Part shown: piece by piece, positions 41,412 to 49,295 of the stretch
Layout of the letters: the number at the start of each line of letters is the position of its first letter
Position numbering within the stretch: position 1 is the first letter of the stretch
NCBI RefSeq assembly: GCF_003270085.1
Contig: NZ_QFDQ01000216.1
Span: 1 to 49,532 of the forward strand
Origin: Streptomyces triticisoli
GTDB taxonomy: Bacteria; Actinomycetota; Actinomycetes; Streptomycetales; Streptomycetaceae
Direction of reading: 5' to 3'
Length of the DNA stretch: 49,532 bases
Made by a program: the position numbers and the translations under genes
The notes under the pieces: model-generated
The model's database searches: none
What the model was told of the DNA's origin: nothing
The model's input: only the letters and a program-made list of their open reading frames with translations

Positions 41412-41941
41412 CTACGGACACCGTCGGCGCCGACCGGCGAGGTCCAGGACGCCCGTGCGTGCGGCCAGCTGCTCTTCGAGGGCCGCGTTGGTCTCTTTGA
41501 ACCGGTGGTACTCGATCTCCAGGACCTGGACGATCCGGGCCAGGAGCTGGGCCTGGGAGCGCAGGTCGTTGCGTTCGGCGCGGACGCGCGCCAGGTCCTC
41601 TTGCTGCTTGCGGCTGCGGGCCCGCGCGGCTTCGGAGACCGGTTCGGTGCTGTGGCCGCGGGCCTTGACCAAGGCGTAGAACAGGTTCTTGAGGCCGTGT
41701 GCTTGTGGATGAGCTTGTTGCGCCGCAGCCCCGCCTCGACGGCAAGGGAGAGGATGGTCAGCTTGCCGTCGGAGTGCAGCGGGGCACCGATCAGCAGGCG
41801 CACCATGGCGTCGGTGACGGCCCGGACCTCCGCAGCGTCCTCGGACCCGCTGTCGGCGGATGCGTGCGCAAGGGCCTCGCCGACGATCCGGGCAAGGTCC
41901 GCCGCGCGCTGCGTGCTGGCGTCGCTGGCTGGGGCGGTCAT
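41412..41941 (-). pseudogene. DUF6262-like recombinase-associated protein, frameshifted
   Basis: Two frames combine. MTAPASDASTQRAADLARIVGEALAHASADSGSEDAAEV to LRRNKLIHKHT, then after about 41694 the next frame gives LKNLFYALVKARGHSTEPVSEAARARSRKQQEDLARVRAERNDLRSQAQLLARIVQVLEIEYHRFKE, a long coiled coil. One G has been lost at the join. Small helical proteins of this kind (TnpC-like, DUF6262) accompany pairs of tyrosine recombinases in Tn554-type elements. It starts 8 bp after the recombinase fragment on the same strand, as expected for such an operon. Confidence 0.7.
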
Positions 41942-41949
41942 CGCGGTTC

Positions 41950-42565
41950 CTAGGGGTCGGGGGCGGCCGGGGGCTGTGCTTCGTGGCGGCGGATGATCTC
42001 GGTGAGGTGCGTCTTGCGCTGCTGTTCGCGGGCCGCGATGGGGTAGGGGTCGAGGCCGGCTTCGGTGTCGGCGTCGATCCGGACGACCTCGCAGCGCAGG
42101 GAGGCGATCTGGCTGTCGGTGCGGCTGATGTTCGCGCACGCCGGATGGCACCAGGAGTGGTCGGGGGCCGCGCGGGTGGCGTCCCGCCCGCGGCCGCGGT
42201 CTGGATTGCATAGGGCGGTGAACACGTCGTGGTTGCAAGTCAGGAAGGCTTTCGGATCTTCGTAGACCTGGAGGCGGGGGTTGGCGACCAGTGCCCGCAG
42301 TTCCCGCTTGCCAAGGTAGGTCCCGGCGTAGCGGTTGGAGAACTCGGTGGCCGCGGCGCGGCAGCGGTCGGCGACCGGGCCGCTGACCTTCTCGCCGGAG
42401 GCGATGCGCTCGCCGGCCTCGGTGAGCGCATCGGCCAGAGCCAGGCCCTTCTCCTGGTCCAGGACCTCGAGCATGTCCGCCTTGGAGCGGCCGGCGTACG
42501 ACTCGCTCATGGCGGTGGCCGCGTGGCCGTACTGCACCGCGAGGGCGATCCGGCCGCCGGGCGGA
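41950..42565 (-). pseudogene. Tyrosine recombinase (TnpB-like), C-terminal fragment
   Basis: From about 42565 the minus frame reads RIALAVQYGHAATAMSESYAGRSKADMLEVLDQEKGLALADALTEAGERIASGEKVSG and onward. GHAATAMSESYAG carries the catalytic His and the tyrosine nucleophile of phage-integrase-type enzymes. The remaining 150 residues include a Cys/His cluster (FLTCNHDVFTALCN, WCHPACANI) typical of the long C-terminal extension of Tn554-type recombinases. The N-terminal half, with the core catalytic Arg, is missing; an unrelated recombinase fragment abuts it on the other strand. Confidence 0.78.
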
Positions 42566-42823
42566 AGAGACCTTCGAGGAGAGCACCCGGCTGCTGGCCA
42601 ACCCCCTTGCCAACCCCGACGACTTCGACGAGTTGGAGGGGTGGACACTCCACCGGCTCCGCCACAGTGCGTTGACGCACGATGCGGAGGACGGCACCTC
42701 AACGCCGATGTTGTTGGCCCGCTCCCGCCATGCCTCCGTGCGATCCCTGGAGAGGTACGCCCGGCCCGGCGTCGACGCAGTCGCCGAGCGCGACCCTGCG
42801 GCCCGCCAGAGGTTAATCCGGGC
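42566..42823 (+). pseudogene. Second tyrosine recombinase, C-terminal fragment
   Basis: From about 42566 the plus frame reads ETFEESTRLLANPLANPDDFDELEGWTLHRLRHSALTHDAEDGTSTPMLLARSRHASVRSLERYARPG. HRLRHS is the box II His-x-x-Arg motif, and RHASVRSLERYAR the His and Tyr nucleophile of tyrosine recombinases. The N-terminal domains are absent. The frame runs into the right 58-bp repeat, so the natural end is also altered or the repeat borders the gene. Confidence 0.75.
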
Positions 42824-42881
42824 CTCAGGGCTTCAAGATCATCCTGTAGCCTCTTTTGGGCTTACCTCGGCGATCCCCCGT
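42824..42881. repeat. 58-bp island-bounding inverted repeat, right copy
   Basis: The plus strand carries GGGCTTCAAGATCATCC and CTTTTGGGCTTACCTCGGCG. It pairs with 27606-27663 in inverted orientation with three substitutions. The next core gene begins 96 bp further on. Confidence 0.85.
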
Positions 42882-42977
42882 GACGGGCTGAAGGCCCTCG
42901 GTGCTCTGTTTTGACAGGCGTACCCAGGGTCACACGGACCCCCAGAGCACTCACAGCAACATGTTCCGGGAGGAACC

Positions 42978-43550
42978 GTGCCCGTACCGATACGGCGCCT
43001 CGCCGTGGCGCCCACTCTCTGCTGCGCCCTGGTCGCAGGCGCCACCCCCGCGTGGGCCGCGGGCCAGAGCACCGCGCAACAGGAGCCGACCGTCGCCGTG
43101 GCGGCCGCCACGCCCAGCCCCACCACGTCGGCGGAGAAACAGAAGTTCGCCAAGACCCGCTTCGTGGCGAACGCCGCTCTCGCCGCCGGGGCCACCTACC
43201 AGTGGATCTGGAAACCGTACAAGGAGGGCAAGTTCAAGAAGGGCGCGGAGCACCGCAGGACGACCCTCCTCAAGGCCGGCCTCGCGGGCGCGTTCGCGTA
43301 CAACCGGCTCAAGGCGGCCGTGCACAACGCCCAGGGCGACCCCACGCTGTCCAAGGCCCTCGCCCCGATCACCGCGGGCATCAACGACCTGAAGGACCTG
43401 CCGGCCAAGCTCCGCAAGGGCGACAAATCGGCGATCAAGGACTTCCAGGACACCATCAACAAGGTCAAGGACGCCGGGAAGAGCGCGGGCGCTCCGGTCA
43501 AGGACAAGGTGCCGACCAACTCCCAGCTGCGCAGCGGCGCCACCTCTTAG
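42978..43550 (+). CDS. Secreted protein of unknown function
   Basis: The 190-aa protein has a signal peptide (RRLAVAPTLCCALVAGATPAWA). A Ser/Thr/Ala linker follows, and then a basic helical domain: EKQKFAKTRFVANAALAAGATYQWIWKPYKEGKFKKGAEHRRTTLLKAGLAGAFAYNRLKAAVHNA. The last 60 residues are Lys-rich (DLKDLPAKLRKGDKSAIKDFQDTINKVKDAGK). It resembles conserved Streptomyces secreted proteins for which I know no function. GGGAGG precedes the GTG. It is the first apparently native gene right of the island. Confidence 0.82.
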   Translation: MPVPIRRLAVAPTLCCALVAGATPAWAAGQSTAQQEPTVAVAAATPSPTTSAEKQKFAKTRFVANAALAAGATYQWIWKPYKEGKFKKGAEHRRTTLLKAGLAGAFAYNRLKAAVHNAQGDPTLSKALAPITAGINDLKDLPAKLRKGDKSAIKDFQDTINKVKDAGKSAGAPVKDKVPTNSQLRSGATS

Positions 43551-43580
43551 CATCCGTCCGGCTCCGCCCGTGAACGGCAA

Positions 43581-43610
43581 CGGCCCCCCGCCCGGAAGAG
43601 CGAGGGGCCG
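43581..43610. terminator. Hairpin between convergent genes
   Basis: CGGCCCC (43581-43587) and GGGGCCG (43604-43610) form a GC-only stem in the 83-bp gap between the secreted-protein gene and the convergent membrane-protein gene. Confidence 0.5.
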
Positions 43611-43633
43611 CAGGGCTGCCGGGGCGAACCGGG

Positions 43634-44404
43634 TCAGCCGCGCTGGATGTTGGAAGCGTCCTGCAGGACACCTCGGCGGCCGTCCTGCATCTCGGTCAGC
43701 AGGCCCTGGCCGCGCTGCTCCACCGCCAGGTACCACACGCCCGGCGCCAGTTCGGCGATCGGCGCGGGGGAGCCGTCCTCCGCGAACAGCGGACGCGGCG
43801 CCGGCACGGCGAACCAGAACGGCGAGAAGGCCGCCGCCGGCTGGCCCTGCGGGGCCGGCTGCGGCTGCGCGCCGCCGCCGAACGGCTGGGCCTGCTGCGA
43901 CTGCCCGCCGTACGGCTGCTGCCCGGCGCCCGGGTAGCCGTAACCGCCCTGGGGCTGCACGCCGTAGGGCTGCGGCGCGCCCGGCTTGGGAGCGGGGATC
44001 AGGGCCGCCTGGAGGGCGGGGACCAGCGGGGTGGCGACGCCGGCGCCGGCCAGGACCAGGGCCGCGATGAAGCCGAGGATCAGACCGGAGCCCGCGCCGA
44101 CCGAGCCGGGGATGTCCACCAGGGTCCAGAACAGGCTCCACGCCACCAGGACCGTGAACGCCACTCCCACGACGCCCAGGTCCAGGCCCGCCACCTTGCG
44201 GGGCTGCGGCAGACACCGGTTGACGACGATCAGAGCGGCGCCGATGACTCCGCCCATGTAGAGGCCGAGGCCCGTACCGAGCCCGTCCCAGGCGTTGGTC
44301 TTCACGAAGTCCGTGTCGTACAGACGGAGGAACGACGCGATGAAGAGCAACACCGCTGCTCCGGTCACCACGCCGTCGCCCCGAGTGAGGGAGCGGATAT
44401 TCAC
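43634..44404 (-). CDS. DUF5336-like membrane protein
   Basis: The 256-aa protein opens RSLTRGDGVVTGAAVLLFIASFLRLYD, followed by three more helices (GLGLYMGGVIGAALIVVN, LGVVGVAFTVLVAWSLFWTL, GLILGFIAALVLAGAGVATPL). It then has a Pro/Gly/Gln-rich cytoplasmic or external tail with PYGVQPQGGYGYPGAGQQPYGG-like repeats. A small C-terminal segment (FAVPAPRPLFAEDGSPAPIAELAPGVWYLAVEQRGQGLLTEMQDGRRGVLQDASNIQRG) resembles a compact recognition domain seen in Streptomyces relatives. Function unknown. Confidence 0.78.
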   Translation of the reverse strand: MNIRSLTRGDGVVTGAAVLLFIASFLRLYDTDFVKTNAWDGLGTGLGLYMGGVIGAALIVVNRCLPQPRKVAGLDLGVVGVAFTVLVAWSLFWTLVDIPGSVGAGSGLILGFIAALVLAGAGVATPLVPALQAALIPAPKPGAPQPYGVQPQGGYGYPGAGQQPYGGQSQQAQPFGGGAQPQPAPQGQPAAAFSPFWFAVPAPRPLFAEDGSPAPIAELAPGVWYLAVEQRGQGLLTEMQDGRRGVLQDASNIQRG

Positions 44405-44558
44405 TTCAGGTCCTTCACAGCTCGTCTTGTCGTCGGTAGAGGCGTCGCCGTCACCGTCTCGCCGGCAGGCCGCGGTGCGAAGCGCGGGGGGTGCCCTCGT
44501 CGTATGGACGACAGTATCGTCCGTACGCCCTGGCTGTCCGCAGGGTCGAGTGTCCCGG

Positions 44559-45551
44559 TCAGGACCCGCGCAGGAAACTCACGATTCCCCCAGAGATCCC
44601 CTCCGCCGCTTTCTGCCGCCAGTTTCCGCTGGTCAGCAGGGCCGCGTCCGTGCTGTCGCGCATGTTGCCGCACTCGACGAACACCTTCGGAACCGTTGAC
44701 AGATTGAGACCGCCCAGGTCCTTGCGCGTGACGAGACCGGTGCCGTCGCCGAGGTAGTTCGACGGCGCCTCGCCCGTGACGCGCACGAAGTTGCCCGCGA
44801 TGCGCTCGCCGAGGTCGCGGGAGGCGGCGACGATCGGGCGGGTGTCGGCGGCGCCTGCGCGCACGGCCGCCGGGAGGATCACGTGGAAGCCGCGGTTGCC
44901 CGGCGCCGACCCGTCGGCGTGGAGGGAGACGGCGGCGTCCGCGTGCGCGGCGTTGCCGATCCGGGCGCGCTCGTCCACGCACGGCCCCCAGGCCGGTGAA
45001 CCGTCGTCGTGGGTCAGCTTCACCGTGGCGCCCTGCGCTTCGAGCAGGGCGCGCAGCCGGTGGGCCAGGTCCAGCGTGAACCGGGCCTCGGTGTAACCGG
45101 CGTTGGTGGACGTGCCCGTGGTGTCGCACTCCTTGGAGTTGGTGCCGATGTTCACCTTGCGGTTGATCTCGGCCGTGTGCCGGAAGTTGCCGGGGTTGTG
45201 CCCCGGGTCGATGACGACGACCTTCCCCTTGAGCGGGCCGGAGACTGCGGGCGCGGAGGCCGTGGGCGCGGAGGCGGCGGGCGCCGGACTCGTCGAGGCG
45301 CCCGGCTTCTTGTCGTCCCGGCCGGATGAGGAGGGCGGCAGCGGCTCCGACGGCTCCGAGGGGCTGCCCGTGGCCGACGGCCGTACGGCAGCCCGCCCCG
45401 AACCACCTGGGGACCCCACCACCTCGTACACCACCCACCCCAGCAGCGCCCCGGGCACCAGCGCGGCGAGCGCGACGGTCAACGGCCCACGCCGGATACG
45501 GCGGGGACGCTCGGGCTGCGGAGGACCGGAGTCGGGGCCTGTGTACGACAC
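44559..45551 (-). CDS. N-acetylmuramoyl-L-alanine amidase (Amidase_3)
   Basis: The 330-aa protein has a short cytoplasmic N-terminus (RPRRIRRG), a membrane anchor or signal (PLTVALAALVPGALLGWVVYEVV), a Ser/Pro/Ala linker (about 55-105) and an Amidase_3 domain. VVVIDPGHNPGN holds the first zinc His, NAGYTEARFTLDLAHRLRALLEAQGATVKLTHDD the zinc Glu, AAVSLHADGS the second His, and VPKVFVECGNMRDSTDAALL the catalytic Glu. It cleaves the amide between N-acetylmuramate and L-alanine in peptidoglycan outside the cell. Confidence 0.93.
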   Translation of the reverse strand: MSYTGPDSGPPQPERPRRIRRGPLTVALAALVPGALLGWVVYEVVGSPGGSGRAAVRPSATGSPSEPSEPLPPSSSGRDDKKPGASTSPAPAASAPTASAPAVSGPLKGKVVVIDPGHNPGNFRHTAEINRKVNIGTNSKECDTTGTSTNAGYTEARFTLDLAHRLRALLEAQGATVKLTHDDGSPAWGPCVDERARIGNAAHADAAVSLHADGSAPGNRGFHVILPAAVRAGAADTRPIVAASRDLGERIAGNFVRVTGEAPSNYLGDGTGLVTRKDLGGLNLSTVPKVFVECGNMRDSTDAALLTSGNWRQKAAEGISGGIVSFLRGS

Positions 45552-45561
45552 GACTGCGACT

Positions 45562-46263
45562 TTAACGGCGGGCGGAGGCGGACGCGTCCGTTCGCCGCAG
45601 GACGCGCAGCGAGTCGGTCACCGAGACCTCGGTGAACTCCCCTGACCCCAGGGCCCGGAGGTAGACGCGGTACGGGGCCTGCCCGGTGAACTCGTCCACC
45701 GGGTCCGGGAACACGTCGTGGATGACCAGCAGGCCACCCACGGCGACGTGCGGGGCCCAGCCCGCGTAGTCGGCGCCGGCGTGCTCGTCGGTGTGGCCGC
45801 CGTCGATGAAGACCAGGCCGAGCGGGGTGTTCCACAGGGCGGCGATCTGCGGCGAGCGGCCGACGAGCGCCACCACGTGCTCCTCCAGACCGGCCCGGTG
45901 CAGCGTGCGCCGGAAGGCGGGCAGCGTGTCCATCAGGCCGATCTCGGGGTCGACCGTCTCCGGGTCGTGGTACTCCCAGCCGGGCTGCTGCTCCTCGCTG
46001 CCGCGGTGGTGGTCCACGGTGAGCGCGGTGACCCCGGCCTGCCGGGCGGCGTCGGCGAGCAGGAGGGTGGAGCGCCCGCAGTACGTACCGACCTCGAGCA
46101 ACGGCAGCCCGAGCCGCCCGGCCTCCACGGCCGCCGCGTACAGCGCGAGTCCCTCGTCGACGGGCATGAACCCCTTGGCGGCCTCGAACGCGGCGAGGAT
46201 GTCGGATGGGGGTCCCCCCTGCTCGAGCGCAGCCGAGAGCTCGGGGGAGGGTGCCGCGGGCAT
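45562..46263 (-). CDS. Class I SAM-dependent methyltransferase (Methyltransf_24-like)
   Basis: The 233-aa protein has ALYAAAVEAGRLGLPLLEVGTYCGRSTLLLADAARQAG, in which LLEVGTYCGRST is the SAM-binding motif I, then ALTVDHHRGSEEQQPG and LVFIDGGHTDEHAGADYAGWAPHVAVGGLLVIHDVFPDP, the typical IDGxH block of this group. The substrate is unknown, with small-molecule or cephalosporin-hydroxylase-like relatives. The first 20 codons (PSPELSAALEQGGPP) are encoded by the same palindromic repeat found at 23415-23449, so the repeat has become coding or the true start lies downstream, for example at FMPVDEGLAL. It is divergent from the DHA2 exporter. Confidence 0.85.
   Translation of the reverse strand: MPAAPSPELSAALEQGGPPSDILAAFEAAKGFMPVDEGLALYAAAVEAGRLGLPLLEVGTYCGRSTLLLADAARQAGVTALTVDHHRGSEEQQPGWEYHDPETVDPEIGLMDTLPAFRRTLHRAGLEEHVVALVGRSPQIAALWNTPLGLVFIDGGHTDEHAGADYAGWAPHVAVGGLLVIHDVFPDPVDEFTGQAPYRVYLRALGSGEFTEVSVTDSLRVLRRTDASASARR
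46206..46248. repeat. Dispersed palindromic repeat, second copy
   Basis: The minus strand reads CTCCCCCGAGCTCT, a 9-nt spacer, then TCGAGCAGGGGG and CCCCCAT. This matches the centre of the structure at 23415-23449 except for the spacer, in inverted orientation. It falls inside the 5' end of the methyltransferase gene. Confidence 0.7.
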
Positions 46264-46362
46264 GGGGTGGGGTTCCTTCCGGTCGGTTGTACGTCCGTTC
46301 CGGCCGCCATGCTGCCGCACGCCCGGCCGGCCGGGCGACAGGGGGCGTGGTGGCGTACGTCT

Positions 46363-46415
46363 CAGCCGGATCAGCCGGATCAGCCGGATCAGCCGGATCA
46401 ACCGGATCAGCCGGA
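46363..46415. repeat. Tandem 9-bp repeat (CAGCCGGAT)
   Basis: About six consecutive units of CAGCCGGAT, one with a single change (CAACCGGAT). It lies in the promoter region between the methyltransferase (minus) and the DHA2 exporter (plus), 88 bp before the latter. Confidence 0.9.
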
Positions 46416-46503
46416 CGCGTACGGGCGCCGGGCGGGCGTAGGACTTTGGACCGGCCGATCTCGTGCGCATACCCGATGCAAGAGGCGCGGGCGGCTTGAG
46501 ACC

Positions 46504-47940
46504 ATGGAACCCATGCTCGAAGCCGCTGAAACCACCCCGACCGTCCGCCGCCGTACCGCGCCGCCGCCCACCTGGCTCGTGGTGGCCCTCGCCTGCGCCG
46601 GACAGTTCCTGGTCGTGCTGGACATATCCGTCGTCAACGTGGCCCTGCCGTCGATGCGGGCCGACCTCGCGCTGAGCGGCTCGGGGCTGCAGTGGGTGGT
46701 GAACGCCTACACCATCGCGTTCGCCGGTTTCATGCTGCTCGGCGGCCGGGCCGGCGACCTGTACGGGCGCAAGCGCATGTTCCTGCTCGGGCTCGGCCTG
46801 TTCACGCTGGCCTCGCTGGGCGGCGGCCTGGCCCAGGAGGGCTGGCAGCTGCTGCTCGCGCGGGCCGTGCAGGGGCTGGGCGCGGCCGTGCTGGCGCCCT
46901 CCACGCTGACGCTGCTGACCGCCGCCGTGCCCGAGGGGGCGGCCAGGGCCCGGGCCATAGCCACCTGGACGGCGGTCGGCGCGGGCGGCGGAGCGGCGGG
47001 CGGTCTGGTCGGCGGGGTTCTGGTGCAGGGGCTGTCGTGGCGGTGGGTGCTGCTGATCAACGTGCCCTTCGGCGCGGTGGTGCTCGCCGGGGCCGTGCGG
47101 TGGCTGGTGGAGGGCCGGGCCGGGGACGGGCGCCGGCTGGACCTGCCGGGCGCGCTGCTGGTGACGGCGGGGCTGGCGACGCTGGCGTACGGGATCTCGC
47201 AGACCGAGGCGGAGGGCTGGACGGCCGCGGCCACACTGGTGCCGCTGCTCGCCGGGCTCGTGCTCATCGGGCTCTTCCTCGCCGTCGAGGCACGTACGGC
47301 CGCCCCGCTGATGCCGCTCGCGCTGCTGCGGGTGCGCTCGGTGGCGTCCGCGAACGCGGCGCTGTTCGTCTCCGGTGCGGCGATGTTCTGCATGTGGTTC
47401 TTCATGACCCTGTACGCGCAGAACGTGCTCGGCTACTCGCCGCTGGACGCCGGACTCGCCCTGATGCCCAGCTCGCTGGCGGTGGTCCTCGGCTCCAAGC
47501 TGGCGCCGCGCCTCATGCGGGCGGCGGGAGCGCGCAACGTCGCCGTGCTGGGCACGCTGGTGGCGGCCGCCGGATTCGCCTGGCAGTCGACGATGCGGGC
47601 GGACGGCGCGTACCTCACGGCCATCATGGTCCCCGGGATCCTGATGATGCTGGGCGCGGGACTGGCGGGCACCCCGCTCGCCTCGCTGGCCACCTCCGGG
47701 GCGGCGCCCGAGGACGCCGGGCTGGTCTCCGGGCTCATCAACACCTCCCGCACGATGGGCGGCTCACTGGGCCTCGCGATCATGGCGACCATCGCGGCGG
47801 CCCGCACGGCGGGCCGGACCACGCCGGTGGGCCTGACGGAGGGGTACGCGCTGGTCTTCCGCACCAGTACGGCGATGCTGCTCGGCGGGGCGCTGCTGAT
47901 GCTGGTGTGGCTGCCGCGTTCCACGAGGAAAACACGCTAG
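46504..47940 (+). CDS. DHA2-family MFS drug exporter (EmrB/QacA type)
   Basis: The 478-aa protein has 14 hydrophobic helices. FLVVLDISVVNVALPSM is motif D1 of helix 1, GGRAGDLYGRKRMFLLGL motif A, RAVQGLGAAVLAPSTLTLL motif B, and WTAVGAGGGAAGGLVGGVL motif C, the antiporter-specific signature. WRWVLLINVPFG is typical of the 14-helix DHA2 group. It exports hydrophobic compounds or antibiotics in exchange for protons. Divergent from a methyltransferase, with the tandem repeat in between; no TetR or MarR regulator is adjacent. Confidence 0.92.
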   Translation: MEPMLEAAETTPTVRRRTAPPPTWLVVALACAGQFLVVLDISVVNVALPSMRADLALSGSGLQWVVNAYTIAFAGFMLLGGRAGDLYGRKRMFLLGLGLFTLASLGGGLAQEGWQLLLARAVQGLGAAVLAPSTLTLLTAAVPEGAARARAIATWTAVGAGGGAAGGLVGGVLVQGLSWRWVLLINVPFGAVVLAGAVRWLVEGRAGDGRRLDLPGALLVTAGLATLAYGISQTEAEGWTAAATLVPLLAGLVLIGLFLAVEARTAAPLMPLALLRVRSVASANAALFVSGAAMFCMWFFMTLYAQNVLGYSPLDAGLALMPSSLAVVLGSKLAPRLMRAAGARNVAVLGTLVAAAGFAWQSTMRADGAYLTAIMVPGILMMLGAGLAGTPLASLATSGAAPEDAGLVSGLINTSRTMGGSLGLAIMATIAAARTAGRTTPVGLTEGYALVFRTSTAMLLGGALLMLVWLPRSTRKTR

Positions 47941-48158
47941 ACACGGCGCTGTTCGCCGCCGAGGAGGCCTTCGGCGCGGGGGCAGGGGGAATTTCCGCCC
48001 GGCCCCGGAGTGATCCCCTTCCGGCGCCCGCACCGGCCCCGCACACGCCCGGACAGCACGCCCGCAGAGCCACGCTCACCCCGGCTGACCTGGGCTTTCG
48101 AACCGTTCGACGCTACGGTCGCGGTACCAGGAACGGGCCCGGGGAGAGGGGGATCCGC

Positions 48159-48926
48159 ATGGACCGGAACATCCGTACCGTGGACGACGTACTCCGGCTG
48201 CTGGACGGGCTGTTCGCGCCGGACGCCGACCGGTGGACCGGTGGGGCGGCCGGGTGGTGGGACGGGTTCTACGCCGACCGGTCACGGCCGGTCCCGTTCT
48301 TCGTGGACAAGCCGGACGAGAACCTTGCCGAGTGGCTGGAACGGGGACTCGTCGGCGGACGCCGGGCGCTGGACCTGGGGTGCGGGCCGGGACGCAACGC
48401 CCTGTACCTCGCCGCGCGGGGCTTCGAGGTGGACGCGGTCGACCTGTCGGCGGAGGCCGTCGCCTGGGGGCAGGAGCGGGCCCGGGAGGCGGGGGTCGCC
48501 GTGCGGTTCGTGTGCGGGGACGCCTTCGGGGACGCCGGGGCACGGCTCGACGGGCCGTACGACCTCGTCCACGACTCCGGCTGCTTCCACCATCTGCCGC
48601 CGCACCGCCGCATCAGCTATCTGGCTCTGCTGGAGCGGGCGTTGGCGCCCGGCGGTCACCTGGTCCTGACCTGTTTCGCGGCCGGCGGCATGGGCAGCGA
48701 ACTCTCCGACGCCGAGCTGTACCGCGACGGCCGTCTGCACGGCGGGCTCGCCTACACGCCCGAGTCGCTGCGGCGGATCCTCGCGGATCTGACGGAGGTG
48801 GAACTGCGGCGGATGCGGGACGAGCCGGAGGACTCGCCGCACTTCGGGGAGGCGTTCCTGTGGGCGGGGCTGTTCCGGCGGGAGGACGCGCCCGTGCCGG
48901 CCGACACGATCGCCGGGCACTCTTGA
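48159..48926 (+). CDS. Class I SAM-dependent methyltransferase (TehB/Methyltransf_25-like)
   Basis: The 255-aa protein has GAAGWWDGFYADRSRPVPFFVDKPDENLAEWLERGLVGGRRALDLGCGPGRNALYLAARGFEVDAVDLS, in which ALDLGCGPGRNAL is SAM motif I and VDAVD the ribose-binding strand. GPYDLVHDSGCFHHLPPHRRISYL and APGGHLVLTCFAAGGMGSELSD complete the fold. The W-x-x-x-Y start and FVxxKPxxxL pattern are typical of thiopurine/tellurite-type methyltransferases. The substrate is unknown. AGAGGGGG precedes the ATG. A 15-bp hairpin follows. Confidence 0.87.
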   Translation: MDRNIRTVDDVLRLLDGLFAPDADRWTGGAAGWWDGFYADRSRPVPFFVDKPDENLAEWLERGLVGGRRALDLGCGPGRNALYLAARGFEVDAVDLSAEAVAWGQERAREAGVAVRFVCGDAFGDAGARLDGPYDLVHDSGCFHHLPPHRRISYLALLERALAPGGHLVLTCFAAGGMGSELSDAELYRDGRLHGGLAYTPESLRRILADLTEVELRRMRDEPEDSPHFGEAFLWAGLFRREDAPVPADTIAGHS

Positions 48927-48970
48927 GCCGATGCCCCTGAGCCGATGCCCCTGAGCCGAGCAGGACGCGA

Positions 48971-49005
48971 AACGGCCCCGTCCTTGCCGGAAGGACGGGG
49001 CCGTT
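48971..49005. terminator. Strong bidirectional hairpin terminator
   Basis: AACGGCCCCGTCCTT and AAGGACGGGGCCGTT form a perfect 15-bp stem with a 5-nt loop between the convergent methyltransferase and small-protein genes. Confidence 0.75.
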
Positions 49006-49024
49006 CGCCGCTTCGGTACTACCG

Positions 49025-49189
49025 TCAGGCGGCCGCTTCGGTCTCCTCGGCCGGCTTGCGGTGACGGCCGCTCGGGGCGGCCTCGCCGTCGTGGGAGGAG
49101 ACCGGACCGCGGTGCCTGCCGCGGCCCGGGACCCACAGGGCCCCCTGGTCCGCGGCCTCGAGCGGCTGGGTCGTGCTGGCGTCGCTCAT
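49025..49189 (-). CDS. Small conserved-looking protein (54 aa)
   Basis: Reads MSDASTTQPLEAADQGALWV, then PGRGRHRGPVSSHDGEAAPSGRHRKP and AEETEAAA. It is hydrophilic with two GRHR motifs and no membrane segment. Codon use looks coding and a strong terminator follows its stop. The ribosome binding site is weak (GGGTGAG about 13 bases upstream). I believe similar small proteins are found in other streptomycetes, but I cannot name a family. Confidence 0.6.
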   Translation of the reverse strand: MSDASTTQPLEAADQGALWVPGRGRHRGPVSSHDGEAAPSGRHRKPAEETEAAA

Positions 49190-49295
49190 CGGAAGAAACT
49201 CACCCCGTAAACAATGATCTTTCGTACAGCCGGGCGAGTGTAACCGGCACACCTCGGGTCGAATCCAGACGGCCACGCCAACCGGCACTACTTCG

